The notes below the pieces were generated by a model, which worked only from the letters and a program-made list of their open reading frames with translations, was not told the origin of the DNA and did not search any database. From contig JAFDYP010000333.1 in NCBI GenBank assembly GCA_018267355.1, forward strand, positions 1 to 5,747: DNA of 5,747 nt, written 5' to 3'. The position numbers and the translations under genes were made by a program. Shown here in pieces: positions 1-5,747 of this stretch; positions within the stretch are counted from its first letter, which is position 1, and each line of letters opens with the position of its first letter. Source of the stretch: Bacteroidota bacterium (lineage in GTDB: Bacteria; Bacteroidota; Bacteroidia; Chitinophagales; LD1).

Positions 1-70
1 ATGCGAACGATACGGAGACAGCAATGCGGTGAACCCGCATTCACTTACATCCAGCCTGATGTGCCGGAGT
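1..70. other. left edge, no assignable gene
   Basis: This stretch lies beyond the stop codon of the T9SS cargo gene. It is too short to decide whether it belongs to a gene outside the window. On the plus strand, frame 3 closes with TGA at 30-32 and frame 1 with TGA at 76-78, so either could be the tail of a convergent gene. On the minus strand an ATG at 40-38 opens a frame (MRVHRIAVSVSFA) that runs off the left edge and could be the N-terminus of a further minus-strand gene. No protein family is recognisable in any of these pieces. The only visible structure is the hairpin at 23-41. Confidence 0.4.
23..41. terminator. possible terminator-like hairpin downstream of the T9SS cargo gene
   Basis: AATGCGG and CCGCATT form a perfect 7-bp stem around the 5-base loop TGAAC. 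It lies 30 bases past the stop codon of the minus-strand T9SS gene, where a transcript end would be expected. No run of T follows it on either strand, so it is not a canonical intrinsic terminator. It may be a transcript-end stabilising hairpin or a chance structure. Confidence 0.3.
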
Positions 71-589
71 TTAGTTGATCACCTGGAATTTCTTGCTGAG
101 GACCACATCCTTGCCGGAAGATGTCGTCAGCTTTACGCTCAGGACGTAGTTGCCCGCTGCGTATGAGGTGCAGTCAAAGCTATGGATCTGCTTGCCATTT
201 GCATATGACTCGCTGAGTGTATAGTCCAGCTTCTGGCCTACGATGTCGTAAAGAGAAACCTCAACTTTACCTGTCTGGTTAAACTCATAACCGAACCACA
301 GTTTGTCGCTGGTAGGATTAGGATATACGCTGAAAGCACCATCGGCCTCTTTCTCAATATCAAGAAGACCATTCACTACATCATTAGGCTGCTGGAAACC
401 CTGCGTGAGTATTGTGCTGCCCTGAGTGAGAGTGGTGATGACGGGCTCGCCCACTGTAGAAGAGAGGCTATATCCGTTAGATCCGGTAGAATAACTGCCC
501 GCCGTAGCGATGACAGTAGGAGACAGTGTCTGTGCATTGGCGGCATATATCCCGGCAAAAACAAAAGCTGCGAGTAGTGCTTTCTTCAT
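71..589 (-). CDS. short secreted protein with type IX secretion (type A) C-terminal sorting domain
   Basis: This is a 172-residue exported protein. The start is placed at the ATG at 589 because a clean Sec signal peptide begins there: MKK, a hydrophobic core at residues 4-16, and an ANA|Q cleavage site after residue 19. The open frame extends 19 codons further upstream, but that extension is polar, would bury the signal and overlaps the candidate promoter. Residues 20-70 hold a Ser/Thr/Gly-rich segment with GEPV (47-50) and LTQGFQQP (61-68), a combination I recognise from many Bacteroidota surface proteins. Residues about 83-172 match the T9SS type A sorting domain: VYPNPTSDKL (88-97), then VSLYDIVGQKL (111-121) and a terminal AAGNYVLSVKL...KKFQV strand pattern. 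In this system the domain directs passage through the outer membrane and is usually cleaved on secretion. The passenger left is only about 50-60 residues, so I cannot assign an enzymatic or adhesive role. The gene is downstream of serA but seems to have its own promoter. Confidence 0.88.
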   Translation of the reverse strand: MKKALLAAFVFAGIYAANAQTLSPTVIATAGSYSTGSNGYSLSSTVGEPVITTLTQGSTILTQGFQQPNDVVNGLLDIEKEADGAFSVYPNPTSDKLWFGYEFNQTGKVEVSLYDIVGQKLDYTLSESYANGKQIHSFDCTSYAAGNYVLSVKLTTSSGKDVVLSKKFQVIN

Positions 590-615
590 GGTATTGTGGT
601 TGTGGTTTAGAATCC

Positions 616-647
616 TAAAACTATACAATGTAGCCCAATAAGGCAAA
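616..647 (-). promoter_or_regulatory. candidate Bacteroidota-type promoter of the T9SS cargo gene
   Basis: On the minus strand TTTG (647-644) is followed after 20 bases by TAGTTTTA (623-616). These resemble the -33 TTTG and -7 TAnnTTTG elements of Bacteroidota sigma-ABfr promoters, with one mismatch in the -7 box. Transcription would start near 609, leaving a leader of about 20 bases. The leader ends in ACCACAACCACAATACC just before the ATG and has no Shine-Dalgarno sequence, as is common in this phylum. The site lies entirely in the 71-bp gap after serA. Confidence 0.5.
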
Positions 648-660
648 TTACTTTCTCACA

Positions 661-1899
661 TTAATACAAAATACGCGCTTTGATGGTGTTTTTCACGCCC
701 TTAAGCAGTGCAAAAGCCTCATTGGATAGCCGTGTATCAATGTCCAGCACCACATATCCTATACTGTCGTTGGTCTTGAGATACTGTCCTAAGATATTGA
801 TTCCGTGAGCGTAAAGTTTGGAATTGATCTCTCCGAGGACACCCGGCACGTTATTGTGGATATGTAGTATACGGTGTGTCCGGGCCTGCAGGGGCAGATT
901 GAGCTGCGGCACAGTGTGGGAGCCATTGGAGGCTCCGCGCTCCAGATAGTTGAGCAGCTTAGAGGTCACATCCAGGCCTATATTGAGCTGCGCCTCCTCC
1001 GTAGACCCTCCTATATGCGGGGTCAGGATCACATTCGGCAGGTTTTGCAGGACGGACTGAAATTTTTCTCCGTTCTTCTCTGGTTCCTCGGGGAATACGT
1101 CCACTGCCGCACCCGTCACCGTTCCATTTTTGATAAACGCCCTCAAAGCATCCAGATCTACTACGTCACCGCGGCTATAGTTGATCAGGATGGTACCCTT
1201 TTTCAGATAGGCCAGTGTCTGCTCATTGATCATATTGCGGGTACCGGCATCGCTAGGTACGTGGAGAGTCACGATATCCGCTTTCTTCATCAATTCACGC
1301 AGCGAGCGCACCTGCTTCGCATTGCCGTGCGGCAACTTTGGCTCAAGGTCGTAGTAGAGCACTTCCATGCCCAGTGCCTCGGCCAGGACCGACACCTGAG
1401 AGCCGATATTGCCATAGCCTACGATACCCATCGTCTTGCCGCGCATCTCGTAGCTGCCCTTGGCGTCTTTCTGCCAGGTGCCCTCATGGGCCGCTTTGTT
1501 CTTGTCAGGTATACGCCGTATGAGCATGATAGAAGAACCAATAACCAGCTCAGCTACCGAGCGCGTATTGGAGAAAGGGGCATTGAACACTGCGACCCCC
1601 TTCTTCGTAGCTGCCACGAGGTCGACCTGATTGATACCGATGCAATAGCAGCCTATGGCTAGTAGTTTATCTGCCTTGGAGAGCACTTTTTCTGTGACTT
1701 GCGTCTTTGACCTGATGCCGAGCAGGTGTACACCTTTTATCTCGTTCATCAGCTCCTTCTCGCTAATGGCGCCGGAGAGCTTTTTGATCGTAGCATAGCC
1801 GGCATCTTTCATCTCTTCCACTGCCGCATCACTGATATTTTCCAGCAATAGTATTTTGATCTTGTCTTTGGGGTAAGAGGTGGTTTTATTTTTTGTCAT
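661..1899 (-). CDS. serA: D-3-phosphoglycerate dehydrogenase (SerA, E. coli-like with ACT domain)
   Basis: This cytoplasmic enzyme oxidises 3-phosphoglycerate to 3-phosphohydroxypyruvate with NAD+, the first step of serine synthesis. The 412-residue length is close to the 410 of E. coli SerA, and the match is end to end. The N-terminal substrate-binding half includes GIRSKT (61-66), with R63 equivalent to E. coli R60. The nucleotide-binding domain carries GYGNIG (161-166), YYDLEPKLPHGNA (182-194) and the helix link TWQKDAKGSYEMRGK. The catalytic set is complete: R243 in YSRGDVVD, E272 in VFPEEP and H295 in TPHIGGST. The C-terminal ACT domain (about 341-412) keeps residues that bind inhibitory serine in E. 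coli: H348 and N350 in HIHNNVPGVL, and N368 in GINILGQYL. Feedback inhibition by serine is therefore likely. It lies 28 bp downstream of the flavoprotein gene with no promoter seen between, so it is probably cotranscribed. serC and serB are not in the window. Confidence 0.96.
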   Translation of the reverse strand: MTKNKTTSYPKDKIKILLLENISDAAVEEMKDAGYATIKKLSGAISEKELMNEIKGVHLLGIRSKTQVTEKVLSKADKLLAIGCYCIGINQVDLVAATKKGVAVFNAPFSNTRSVAELVIGSSIMLIRRIPDKNKAAHEGTWQKDAKGSYEMRGKTMGIVGYGNIGSQVSVLAEALGMEVLYYDLEPKLPHGNAKQVRSLRELMKKADIVTLHVPSDAGTRNMINEQTLAYLKKGTILINYSRGDVVDLDALRAFIKNGTVTGAAVDVFPEEPEKNGEKFQSVLQNLPNVILTPHIGGSTEEAQLNIGLDVTSKLLNYLERGASNGSHTVPQLNLPLQARTHRILHIHNNVPGVLGEINSKLYAHGINILGQYLKTNDSIGYVVLDIDTRLSNEAFALLKGVKNTIKARILY

Positions 1900-1927
1900 T
1901 CTTTGAGTGGTATTGCCAGCACCGGGA

Positions 1928-2869
1928 TTAAAGTGCTGCTATTTTATTTTTAGTATCCAGAAATTCTATCCATATCTCGCGGACAATATCAGCCGCAGGC
2001 ATGATCTGCGGAATGGTAGCCGCTATCTGGCCTATCTCGAGTTCTCCTTCCATCATGTCTCCTTCAAACATACCTTTCTTAGCCCGGGCACGTCCCAATA
2101 TCTCCATGAGGTCGCTGGCATCAGCGCCTTTGTCCTCTGCCTGCTGGATCGCTTTGTAAAATTCATTTTTGATTAGTCGTACAGGCACGACTTTTTTCAT
2201 GGAGAGCTTGGTGTCTCCTTCTTTGAGGCTGACTACTTTTTCCTTGAAAGCCGGATGTGCTGAGGACTCCTCACTGCACACGAATCGCGTACCTATCTGC
2301 ACGGCATCCGCACCGAGCGCCATCGCCGCCAGCATAGCTTTGCCGGAGGCTATACCACCTGCGGCTATGACGGGTATTTGAACTGCTTGACGCACGGATG
2401 GTATGAGGCAAAGTGTGGTAGTCTCCTCACGGCCATTATGTCCGCCGGCTTCAAAGCCCTCTGCTACGATCGCATCGACACCGGCATCTTCGCACTTCTT
2501 TGCCAGAATAGAACTGGCTGTGACGTGTACTACCTTGATACCTTGATCTTGTAATGTCTTTGTCCAGACCTTAGGCGATCCTGCTGAAGTAAATACTACG
2601 GGCACTTTCTCCTCAATGATGATCTGAATATGCTTTTCTATATCGGGGTAAAGCAACGGCACATTGACCGCAAAAGGCTTATCTGTATGCGCTTTGCACT
2701 TCTGGATATGCTCGCGTAGTACATCTGGATACATAGAGCCGGATCCGATCTGGCCGAGGCCACCTGCATTGCTCACTGCGACCGCCAGCCGCCAGCCACT
2801 GCACCAGATCATGCCTGCCTGTATGATGGGATACTGTATGCCGAAAAGTTTGGTGATCCTATTGTCCAT
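1928..2869 (-). CDS. FMN-dependent FabK / nitronate monooxygenase family protein
   Basis: This is a 313-residue TIM-barrel flavoprotein of the family that holds nitronate monooxygenase and the enoyl-ACP reductase FabK. Visible family signatures are PIIQAGM (14-20), SNAGGLGQIGSG (33-44), DKPFAVNVPLL (63-73), EGFEAGGHNG (137-146) with the catalytic-type histidine H144, IPVIAAGGI (165-173) and ALGADAVQIGTRF (184-196), the last two forming the FMN phosphate-binding end. The C-terminal part has AHPAFKEKV (204-212), where FabK has a very similar AHPNYKEK, and a terminal GQIAATI segment. From memory of the Streptococcus pneumoniae FabK sequence (about 318 residues) the similarity runs the whole length, so enoyl-ACP reduction in fatty-acid synthesis is a real alternative to oxidation of nitronates. 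The histidine is shared by both activities and does not decide. The protein lacks a signal peptide and should be cytoplasmic. Its gene starts 5 bp after the nucleotidyltransferase stop codon. Confidence 0.85.
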   Translation of the reverse strand: MDNRITKLFGIQYPIIQAGMIWCSGWRLAVAVSNAGGLGQIGSGSMYPDVLREHIQKCKAHTDKPFAVNVPLLYPDIEKHIQIIIEEKVPVVFTSAGSPKVWTKTLQDQGIKVVHVTASSILAKKCEDAGVDAIVAEGFEAGGHNGREETTTLCLIPSVRQAVQIPVIAAGGIASGKAMLAAMALGADAVQIGTRFVCSEESSAHPAFKEKVVSLKEGDTKLSMKKVVPVRLIKNEFYKAIQQAEDKGADASDLMEILGRARAKKGMFEGDMMEGELEIGQIAATIPQIMPAADIVREIWIEFLDTKNKIAAL

Positions 2870-2874
2870 GCGTA

Positions 2875-3885
2875 CTATTTACTACCTTCTCCGCGCAGGT
2901 CGATCTCTGTATTATCACCTATATTAAGGCTTTGCGTATTGCCGTGTATAGTGGTATCACTACCTATCAGGGAGTTTTGCAGGGTGACGCTCTCCAGCTT
3001 TGAGAAACTGCCTATCACAGAGTTTTTGATCATGGAGTTGCTCACCTCTGAGTTCTCCCCTATCGTGACATATGGGCCTATGATAGAGTTGCGGATCTTT
3101 GCTCCTTTGGATATGTGATATGGGGAGATAAATATGCTGTTATCCTTTACGCACTCCTCACAGCTTTCATCGCCATTCTTGCGGAGCAGCAGGCCGTTAG
3201 TCTCTAGCAGGATGTCCTTTTTGCCTACATCAAACCAGTGCTCCACCTTATAGCTCTTGAACCGCACCCCGGCAGCGATCATGTGCTGTAGTGCATTGGT
3301 GAGATAGAATTCGTTATTGGTGCGCTCGTTATTTTCTACAATACTATCCAGGGCTTTGAAAAGCGCCTTGGTATCTCGTATGAAATAGAAGCCTACGAGT
3401 GCCATATTGGACTTAGGAATGTTAGGCTTTTCCACAAGATTCTTGATGAAGCCATCATTATCCAGCTCTGCAACCCCGAAGGCACGCGGGTCTTCTACCT
3501 TTTTGATACAAAGCGTAGAATATTCAAAAGAAAGAATGGTCTTGATATCGGCATCGAGGATCGTATCGCCGAGCTGGATGATCAGAGGCTGATTCTGATC
3601 TACATGGTCTCTGGCGGTATATATGGCATGCCCCAGTCCGCTGCGCTCCTCCTGTGTCACAAAACTTGCATGGATCTGAGGATAATGGGCCTCTACGTAC
3701 TCACGGATCTTCTCGCCCAGATACCCGATCACAAAGACAAAATCGGTAACACCGTTTTCGATGAGGTTCTCTATAATGTATCCGAGGATAGGTTTGCCGG
3801 CTACAGAGATCAGCGCTTTGGGCTGCGTATATGTCAGAGGCCTGAGTCGTGTTCCTGCTCCCGCCACCGGGATGATAGCTTGCAT
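2875..3885 (-). CDS. sugar-phosphate nucleotidyltransferase with left-handed beta-helix tail
   Basis: This 336-residue cytoplasmic enzyme belongs to the RmlA/GalU/GlmU-type nucleotidyltransferase family, which joins a sugar 1-phosphate to an NTP to make an NDP-sugar and pyrophosphate. The N-terminal Rossmann-like domain (1 to about 240) has the nucleotide loop GAGTRLRPLT (9-18) followed by PKAL (22-25), the metal-binding Asp in LGDTI (D107), the sugar-contact motif VEKP (151-154) with GFYFI (165-169), and the second metal Asp in WFDVG (D219). Residues about 247-330 show hexapeptide periodicity (SIIGPYVTIGENS, SVIGSF, SLIGSDTTI, NIGDNTEI), as in a left-handed beta-helix tail. The tail resembles long glucose-1-phosphate thymidylyltransferases and bifunctional GlmU-like proteins, but it is too short to assume acetyltransferase activity. 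The sugar and NTP cannot be fixed from sequence; glucose 1-phosphate with dTTP or UTP is the best guess. It is the first gene of the probable minus-strand operon. The start is the ATG at 3885, directly preceding QAIIPVAGAG, where the family normally begins. Confidence 0.9.
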   Translation of the reverse strand: MQAIIPVAGAGTRLRPLTYTQPKALISVAGKPILGYIIENLIENGVTDFVFVIGYLGEKIREYVEAHYPQIHASFVTQEERSGLGHAIYTARDHVDQNQPLIIQLGDTILDADIKTILSFEYSTLCIKKVEDPRAFGVAELDNDGFIKNLVEKPNIPKSNMALVGFYFIRDTKALFKALDSIVENNERTNNEFYLTNALQHMIAAGVRFKSYKVEHWFDVGKKDILLETNGLLLRKNGDESCEECVKDNSIFISPYHISKGAKIRNSIIGPYVTIGENSEVSNSMIKNSVIGSFSKLESVTLQNSLIGSDTTIHGNTQSLNIGDNTEIDLRGEGSK

Positions 3886-3958
3886 ACTGCTGCGTTTGGG
3901 GCATGAATTTACGATTTTATCGCGAAGCGTCGTGTTATCTTGTCATTACGCTGTACTG

Positions 3959-3966
3959 TAAAAATA
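3959..3966 (-). promoter_or_regulatory. weak candidate -7 box for the minus-strand operon
   Basis: Read on the minus strand this is TATTTTTA, one mismatch from TAnnTTTG, about 73 bases upstream of the nucleotidyltransferase ATG in the divergent region shared with glyA. No convincing -33 TTTG lies upstream of it at the usual spacing, so the assignment is weak. A promoter for this operon is expected somewhere in 3886-4023, because the neighbouring gene is transcribed divergently. Confidence 0.22.
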
Positions 3967-3969
3967 TTC

Positions 3970-4001
3970 TTGGAAACCTGCCATCGTTTGATATACATTT
4001 G
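3970..4001 (+). promoter_or_regulatory. candidate glyA promoter
   Basis: TACATTTG at 3994-4001 is an exact match to the Bacteroidota -7 consensus TAnnTTTG. A TTG at 3970-3972 lies 21 bases upstream and could serve as the -33 element; that half is weaker than the consensus TTTG. Transcription would start near 4007-4010, giving a leader of about 15 A-rich bases before the glyA ATG, with no Shine-Dalgarno motif. The box lies inside the upstream extension of the glyA frame, which argues against starting that gene at 3940. Confidence 0.6.
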
Positions 4002-4018
4002 GGCACACAAAAAACGAT
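3983..4018. repeat. inverted repeat around the glyA -7 box
   Basis: ATCGTTT (3983-3989) and AAACGAT (4012-4018) are perfect 7-bp inverted copies separated by 22 bases. The arm centres are 29 bp apart, close to three helical turns, and the arms bracket the candidate -7 box and transcription start. It could be a regulator-binding site, but arms this short and A/T-rich can arise by chance. Confidence 0.4.
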
Positions 4019-4023
4019 ATAAT

Positions 4024-5292
4024 ATGCAGCGTGATACCGCCATCTTTGACCTGATCAATAAGGAACTCCACCGCCAGCGCGAGGGCATAGAGCTGATCGC
4101 CTCTGAGAACTTTACTTCAGCGCAGGTCATAGAGGCTATGGGTAGCTGCCTGACCAATAAATATGCTGAGGGCCTGCCCGGCAAGCGCTACTATGGCGGC
4201 TGTGAGGTGGTAGACCAGGTGGAGACGCTGGCTATCGAGCGAGTGAAACAGCTCTTTGGTGCGGTATGGGCCAACGTGCAGCCGCACTCCGGTGCTCAGG
4301 CGAATGCGGCGGTCATGCTGGCCTGCCTGAAGCCGGGTGATAAGCTACTTGGCTTTAACCTGTCTCATGGTGGCCACCTTAGCCACGGTTCTCCTGTGAA
4401 TCTCTCCGGCAAGATCTATCAGGCTACGCATTACAATGTAGAACCGGATACTGGCCGGGTAGATATGAATAAAGTGCGTGAAATAGCTCAAAAGGAGCGC
4501 CCAAAGCTGATCATCTGCGGTGCCTCTGCCTACAGCCGTGACTGGGATTATGCTACCTTTCGCGCTATAGCAGACGAGGTGGGCGCCATCCTACTGGCAG
4601 ACATCGCTCACCCGGCCGGCCTTATAGCCGCTAAGCTGCTTAATGACCCAATGCCTCACTGCCATATCATAACCACTACTACGCACAAGACCCTGCGCGG
4701 ACCACGCGGCGGCCTGATCATGATAGGCAAGGATGGCGATAACCCATTTTGCGAGAAGACACCGAAGGGTGAGCTGAAATCCCTGTCTGCGGTCCTGGAT
4801 GCCGCTGTATTCCCTGGTACACAGGGTGGTCCGCTGGAGCACGTGATCGCTGCCAAGGCCGTGGCCTTTGGTGAGGCGCTGACCGATGAGTTCAAACAAT
4901 ATCAAGTGCAGGTGCAGAAGAATGCCAAGGCGCTGGCAGATGCTATGCTGGCCAAAGACTACAAGATCATCTCAGGCGGTACAGACAATCACATGATGCT
5001 GATAGACCTTCGCAATAAGAACATATCCGGCAAGCAGGCTGAAAATGCTCTGGTAAAAGCTGACATCACGGCCAATAAGAACATGGTGCCTTATGACGAT
5101 AAGTCACCGTTTGTGACCTCGGGTATCCGCCTCGGTACACCAGCTATCACCACCCGTGGTATGAAAGAGGCTGATATGGCTCAGATCGCGACCTGGATAG
5201 ACCGTCTGGTACTGGATATCGAGAACGAGAGCAACATTGCCAAGGTGAAAGCCGAAGTAAATGAGTACATGAAGCAGTTTCCCCTGTACTGA
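4024..5292 (+). CDS. glyA: serine hydroxymethyltransferase
   Basis: This cytoplasmic PLP enzyme interconverts serine and tetrahydrofolate with glycine and 5,10-methylenetetrahydrofolate, the main source of one-carbon units. At 422 residues it is full length for the family. Key features are IELIASENF (22-30), [17 protein letters not shown] (44-60) with Y48 and Y57 matching the active-site tyrosines Y55 and Y65 region of the E. coli enzyme, QPHSGAQAN (86-94), [13 protein letters not shown] (114-126), [10 protein letters not shown] (191-200) with the PLP-nitrogen Asp D193, [14 protein letters not shown] (217-230) with the Schiff-base lysine K222, and [15 protein letters not shown] (365-379) with the carboxylate-binding R369. 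Position 51 is Leu where E. coli has Tyr; this is not the catalytic Y55 equivalent. The start at 4024 is chosen over the in-frame ATG at 3940 because [11 protein letters not shown] aligns with the family N-terminus and the promoter lies between the two. The gene is divergent from the serA-containing operon and upstream of priA on the same strand. Confidence 0.97.
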   Translation: MQRDTAIFDLINKELHRQREGIELIASENFTSAQVIEAMGSCLTNKYAEGLPGKRYYGGCEVVDQVETLAIERVKQLFGAVWANVQPHSGAQANAAVMLACLKPGDKLLGFNLSHGGHLSHGSPVNLSGKIYQATHYNVEPDTGRVDMNKVREIAQKERPKLIICGASAYSRDWDYATFRAIADEVGAILLADIAHPAGLIAAKLLNDPMPHCHIITTTTHKTLRGPRGGLIMIGKDGDNPFCEKTPKGELKSLSAVLDAAVFPGTQGGPLEHVIAAKAVAFGEALTDEFKQYQVQVQKNAKALADAMLAKDYKIISGGTDNHMMLIDLRNKNISGKQAENALVKADITANKNMVPYDDKSPFVTSGIRLGTPAITTRGMKEADMAQIATWIDRLVLDIENESNIAKVKAEVNEYMKQFPLY

Positions 5293-5303
5293 TTGACCTA
5301 AGG

Positions 5304-5332
5304 TTTACTAATTTTGCCTGCTCCTTTACTAA
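5304..5332 (+). repeat. 8-bp direct repeat at 21-bp spacing in the glyA-priA gap
   Basis: TTTACTAA occurs exactly at 5304-5311 and again at 5325-5332, so the copies are 21 bp apart, two helical turns. The first copy overlaps the candidate priA -7 box and the second lies just past the predicted transcription start. The geometry would suit a tandem protein-binding site, but no known operator is recognised. Confidence 0.45.
5309..5316 (+). promoter_or_regulatory. candidate -7 box of the priA promoter
   Basis: TAATTTTG is an exact match to TAnnTTTG and falls in the 64-bp gap between the glyA stop codon and the proposed priA start. The nearest TTG upstream (5293-5295) is only 13 bases away, shorter than the usual spacing, so the -33 half is not identified. 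Transcription would begin near 5322, leaving a leader of about 35 bases. No terminator with a T run is visible after glyA, so readthrough from glyA is also possible. Confidence 0.45.
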
Positions 5333-5356
5333 AAACAAGGATCAGTATTCATTCTT

Positions 5357-5747
5357 TTGTCTTCCTCCGTCACATACGCCGATGTTCTGCTGCCATTAGC
5401 GCTGCCGCAAAACTATACCTATGCCATCCCGTTTGACCTGGTCCCATTTGTCAAAGTGGGCCACAGGATCATCGTACAGTTTGGCAAGAATAAATTCTAT
5501 ACGGCGATCGTGAAGCGCATCCATCACGAGAAGCCAGTCTTCGAGCCGAAGCTGCTGGAGTCCCTGGCTGATGAGCATCCTATCGTGACAGAAAATCAAC
5601 TCCGCCTCTGGAAGTGGATGTCAGATTACTACCTCTGTACCGAGGGAGAGGTGATGCAGGCTGCGCTACCCGCCGGCCTGAAGCTATCCAGCGAGACCAA
5701 GATCATCCTCAATGAATTTTATGAAGGGGACTATGAAAGCCTGAATA
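5357..5747 (+). CDS. priA: primosomal protein N' (replication restart helicase PriA), N-terminal part, cut by window end
   Basis: The first 130 residues of PriA, a 3'-to-5' DNA helicase that recognises stalled or collapsed forks and reloads the replisome. The visible part is the N-terminal 3'-DNA-binding domain and the start of what follows: YADVLLPLALPQNYTYAIP (7-25), VGHRIIVQFGKNKFYTAIV (34-52), and LRLWKWMSDYYLCTEGEVMQ (82-101) leading into AALPAGLKLSSET (102-114). These match the conserved order in PriA; the helicase motifs and zinc-binding cysteines would lie beyond the window. The frame is open from 5333, after a TAA at 5330-5332, and its first in-frame ATG is only at codon 88, inside the conserved domain. 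The start must therefore be a non-ATG codon. TTG at 5357 puts six residues before the conserved YADV and is the best choice; ATT at 5351 is a rarer alternative. No Shine-Dalgarno sequence precedes either codon. Confidence 0.9.
   Translation, partial: MSSSVTYADVLLPLALPQNYTYAIPFDLVPFVKVGHRIIVQFGKNKFYTAIVKRIHHEKPVFEPKLLESLADEHPIVTENQLRLWKWMSDYYLCTEGEVMQAALPAGLKLSSETKIILNEFYEGDYESLN

Noticed and set aside
23..41. Possible tRNA T-arm, because GGGTTC occurs on the minus strand within the hairpin
   Set aside because: The loop is 5 rather than 7 bases, and no acceptor, D or anticodon arm can be built around it in the available sequence.
590..646. A 19-residue N-terminal extension of the T9SS cargo protein
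   Set aside because: It would place polar sequence before a perfect signal peptide and overlaps the candidate promoter; the start at 589 is more reasonable.
874..1662. A 262-codon open frame on the plus strand, opposite serA
   Set aside because: It lies wholly antisense to an intact serA with every catalytic residue in place. Its translation is rich in Arg, His and Gln, with no recognisable domain, and looks like a shadow of the coding bias of the real gene.
3940..4023. A 28-residue N-terminal extension of serine hydroxymethyltransferase from the ATG at 3940
   Set aside because: The extension has no similarity to the family and contains the exact TACATTTG promoter box; the ATG at 4024 matches the usual N-terminus.
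4591..4905. Open frame of 104 codons on the minus strand within glyA, together with a second overlapping one at 4656-4895
   Set aside because: Both are antisense to conserved SHMT active-site segments and show no domain, so they are shadow frames.
5296..5341. Possible glyA terminator from ACCT-A-AGGT (5296-5304) or TCCTT...AAGGA (5322-5341)
   Set aside because: The first has a one-base loop and cannot fold as a hairpin. The second has only a 5-bp stem with a 10-base loop and no T run after it.
5396..5599. Minus-strand open frame of 67 codons at the right edge
   Set aside because: It is antisense to the clearly recognisable PriA N-terminal domain.

Overview
The window looks like ordinary chromosomal DNA of a member of the Bacteroidota, in a lineage that has a type IX secretion system. 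Two things point there. The first gene encodes a secreted protein with a type A T9SS C-terminal sorting domain. Upstream of several genes there are also matches to the Bacteroidota -7 promoter box TAnnTTTG, with little sign of Shine-Dalgarno sequences. Base composition is close to balanced. I cannot place it below phylum; a Chitinophagaceae- or Sphingobacteriales-like relative is only a guess.

Layout, left to right. Bases 1-70 hold no gene I can assign, only a small perfect hairpin. Four genes then lie on the minus strand, given here in transcription order from right to left. They are a sugar-phosphate nucleotidyltransferase with a beta-helix tail (3885-2875), a FabK/nitronate monooxygenase-family flavoprotein (2869-1928), a feedback-regulated SerA-type phosphoglycerate dehydrogenase (1899-661), and a short T9SS cargo protein (589-71). 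The first three are separated by 5 and 28 bp and are probably one transcription unit. The T9SS gene follows a 71-bp gap that contains its own candidate promoter. A 138-bp divergent region (3886-4023) separates this group from plus-strand glyA (4024-5292). A 64-bp gap then leads to the start of priA, which runs off the right edge and appears to begin with TTG.

Functionally, serA (entry to serine synthesis) and glyA (serine to glycine plus one-carbon units) belong to one metabolic axis, although they are transcribed from opposite strands. The nucleotidyltransferase supplies activated sugars, the flavoprotein is probably a lipid or nitronate redox enzyme, and PriA restarts replication forks, so the rest is a mixed housekeeping neighbourhood. 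I see no mobile element, CRISPR array, tRNA, rRNA, phage gene or defence system. I do not think a new biological system is present. The points worth a second look are small: the non-ATG priA start, an 8-bp direct repeat at 21-bp spacing over the priA -7 box, an inverted repeat around the glyA -7 box, the very small T9SS cargo, and the FabK-versus-nitronate-monooxygenase question.
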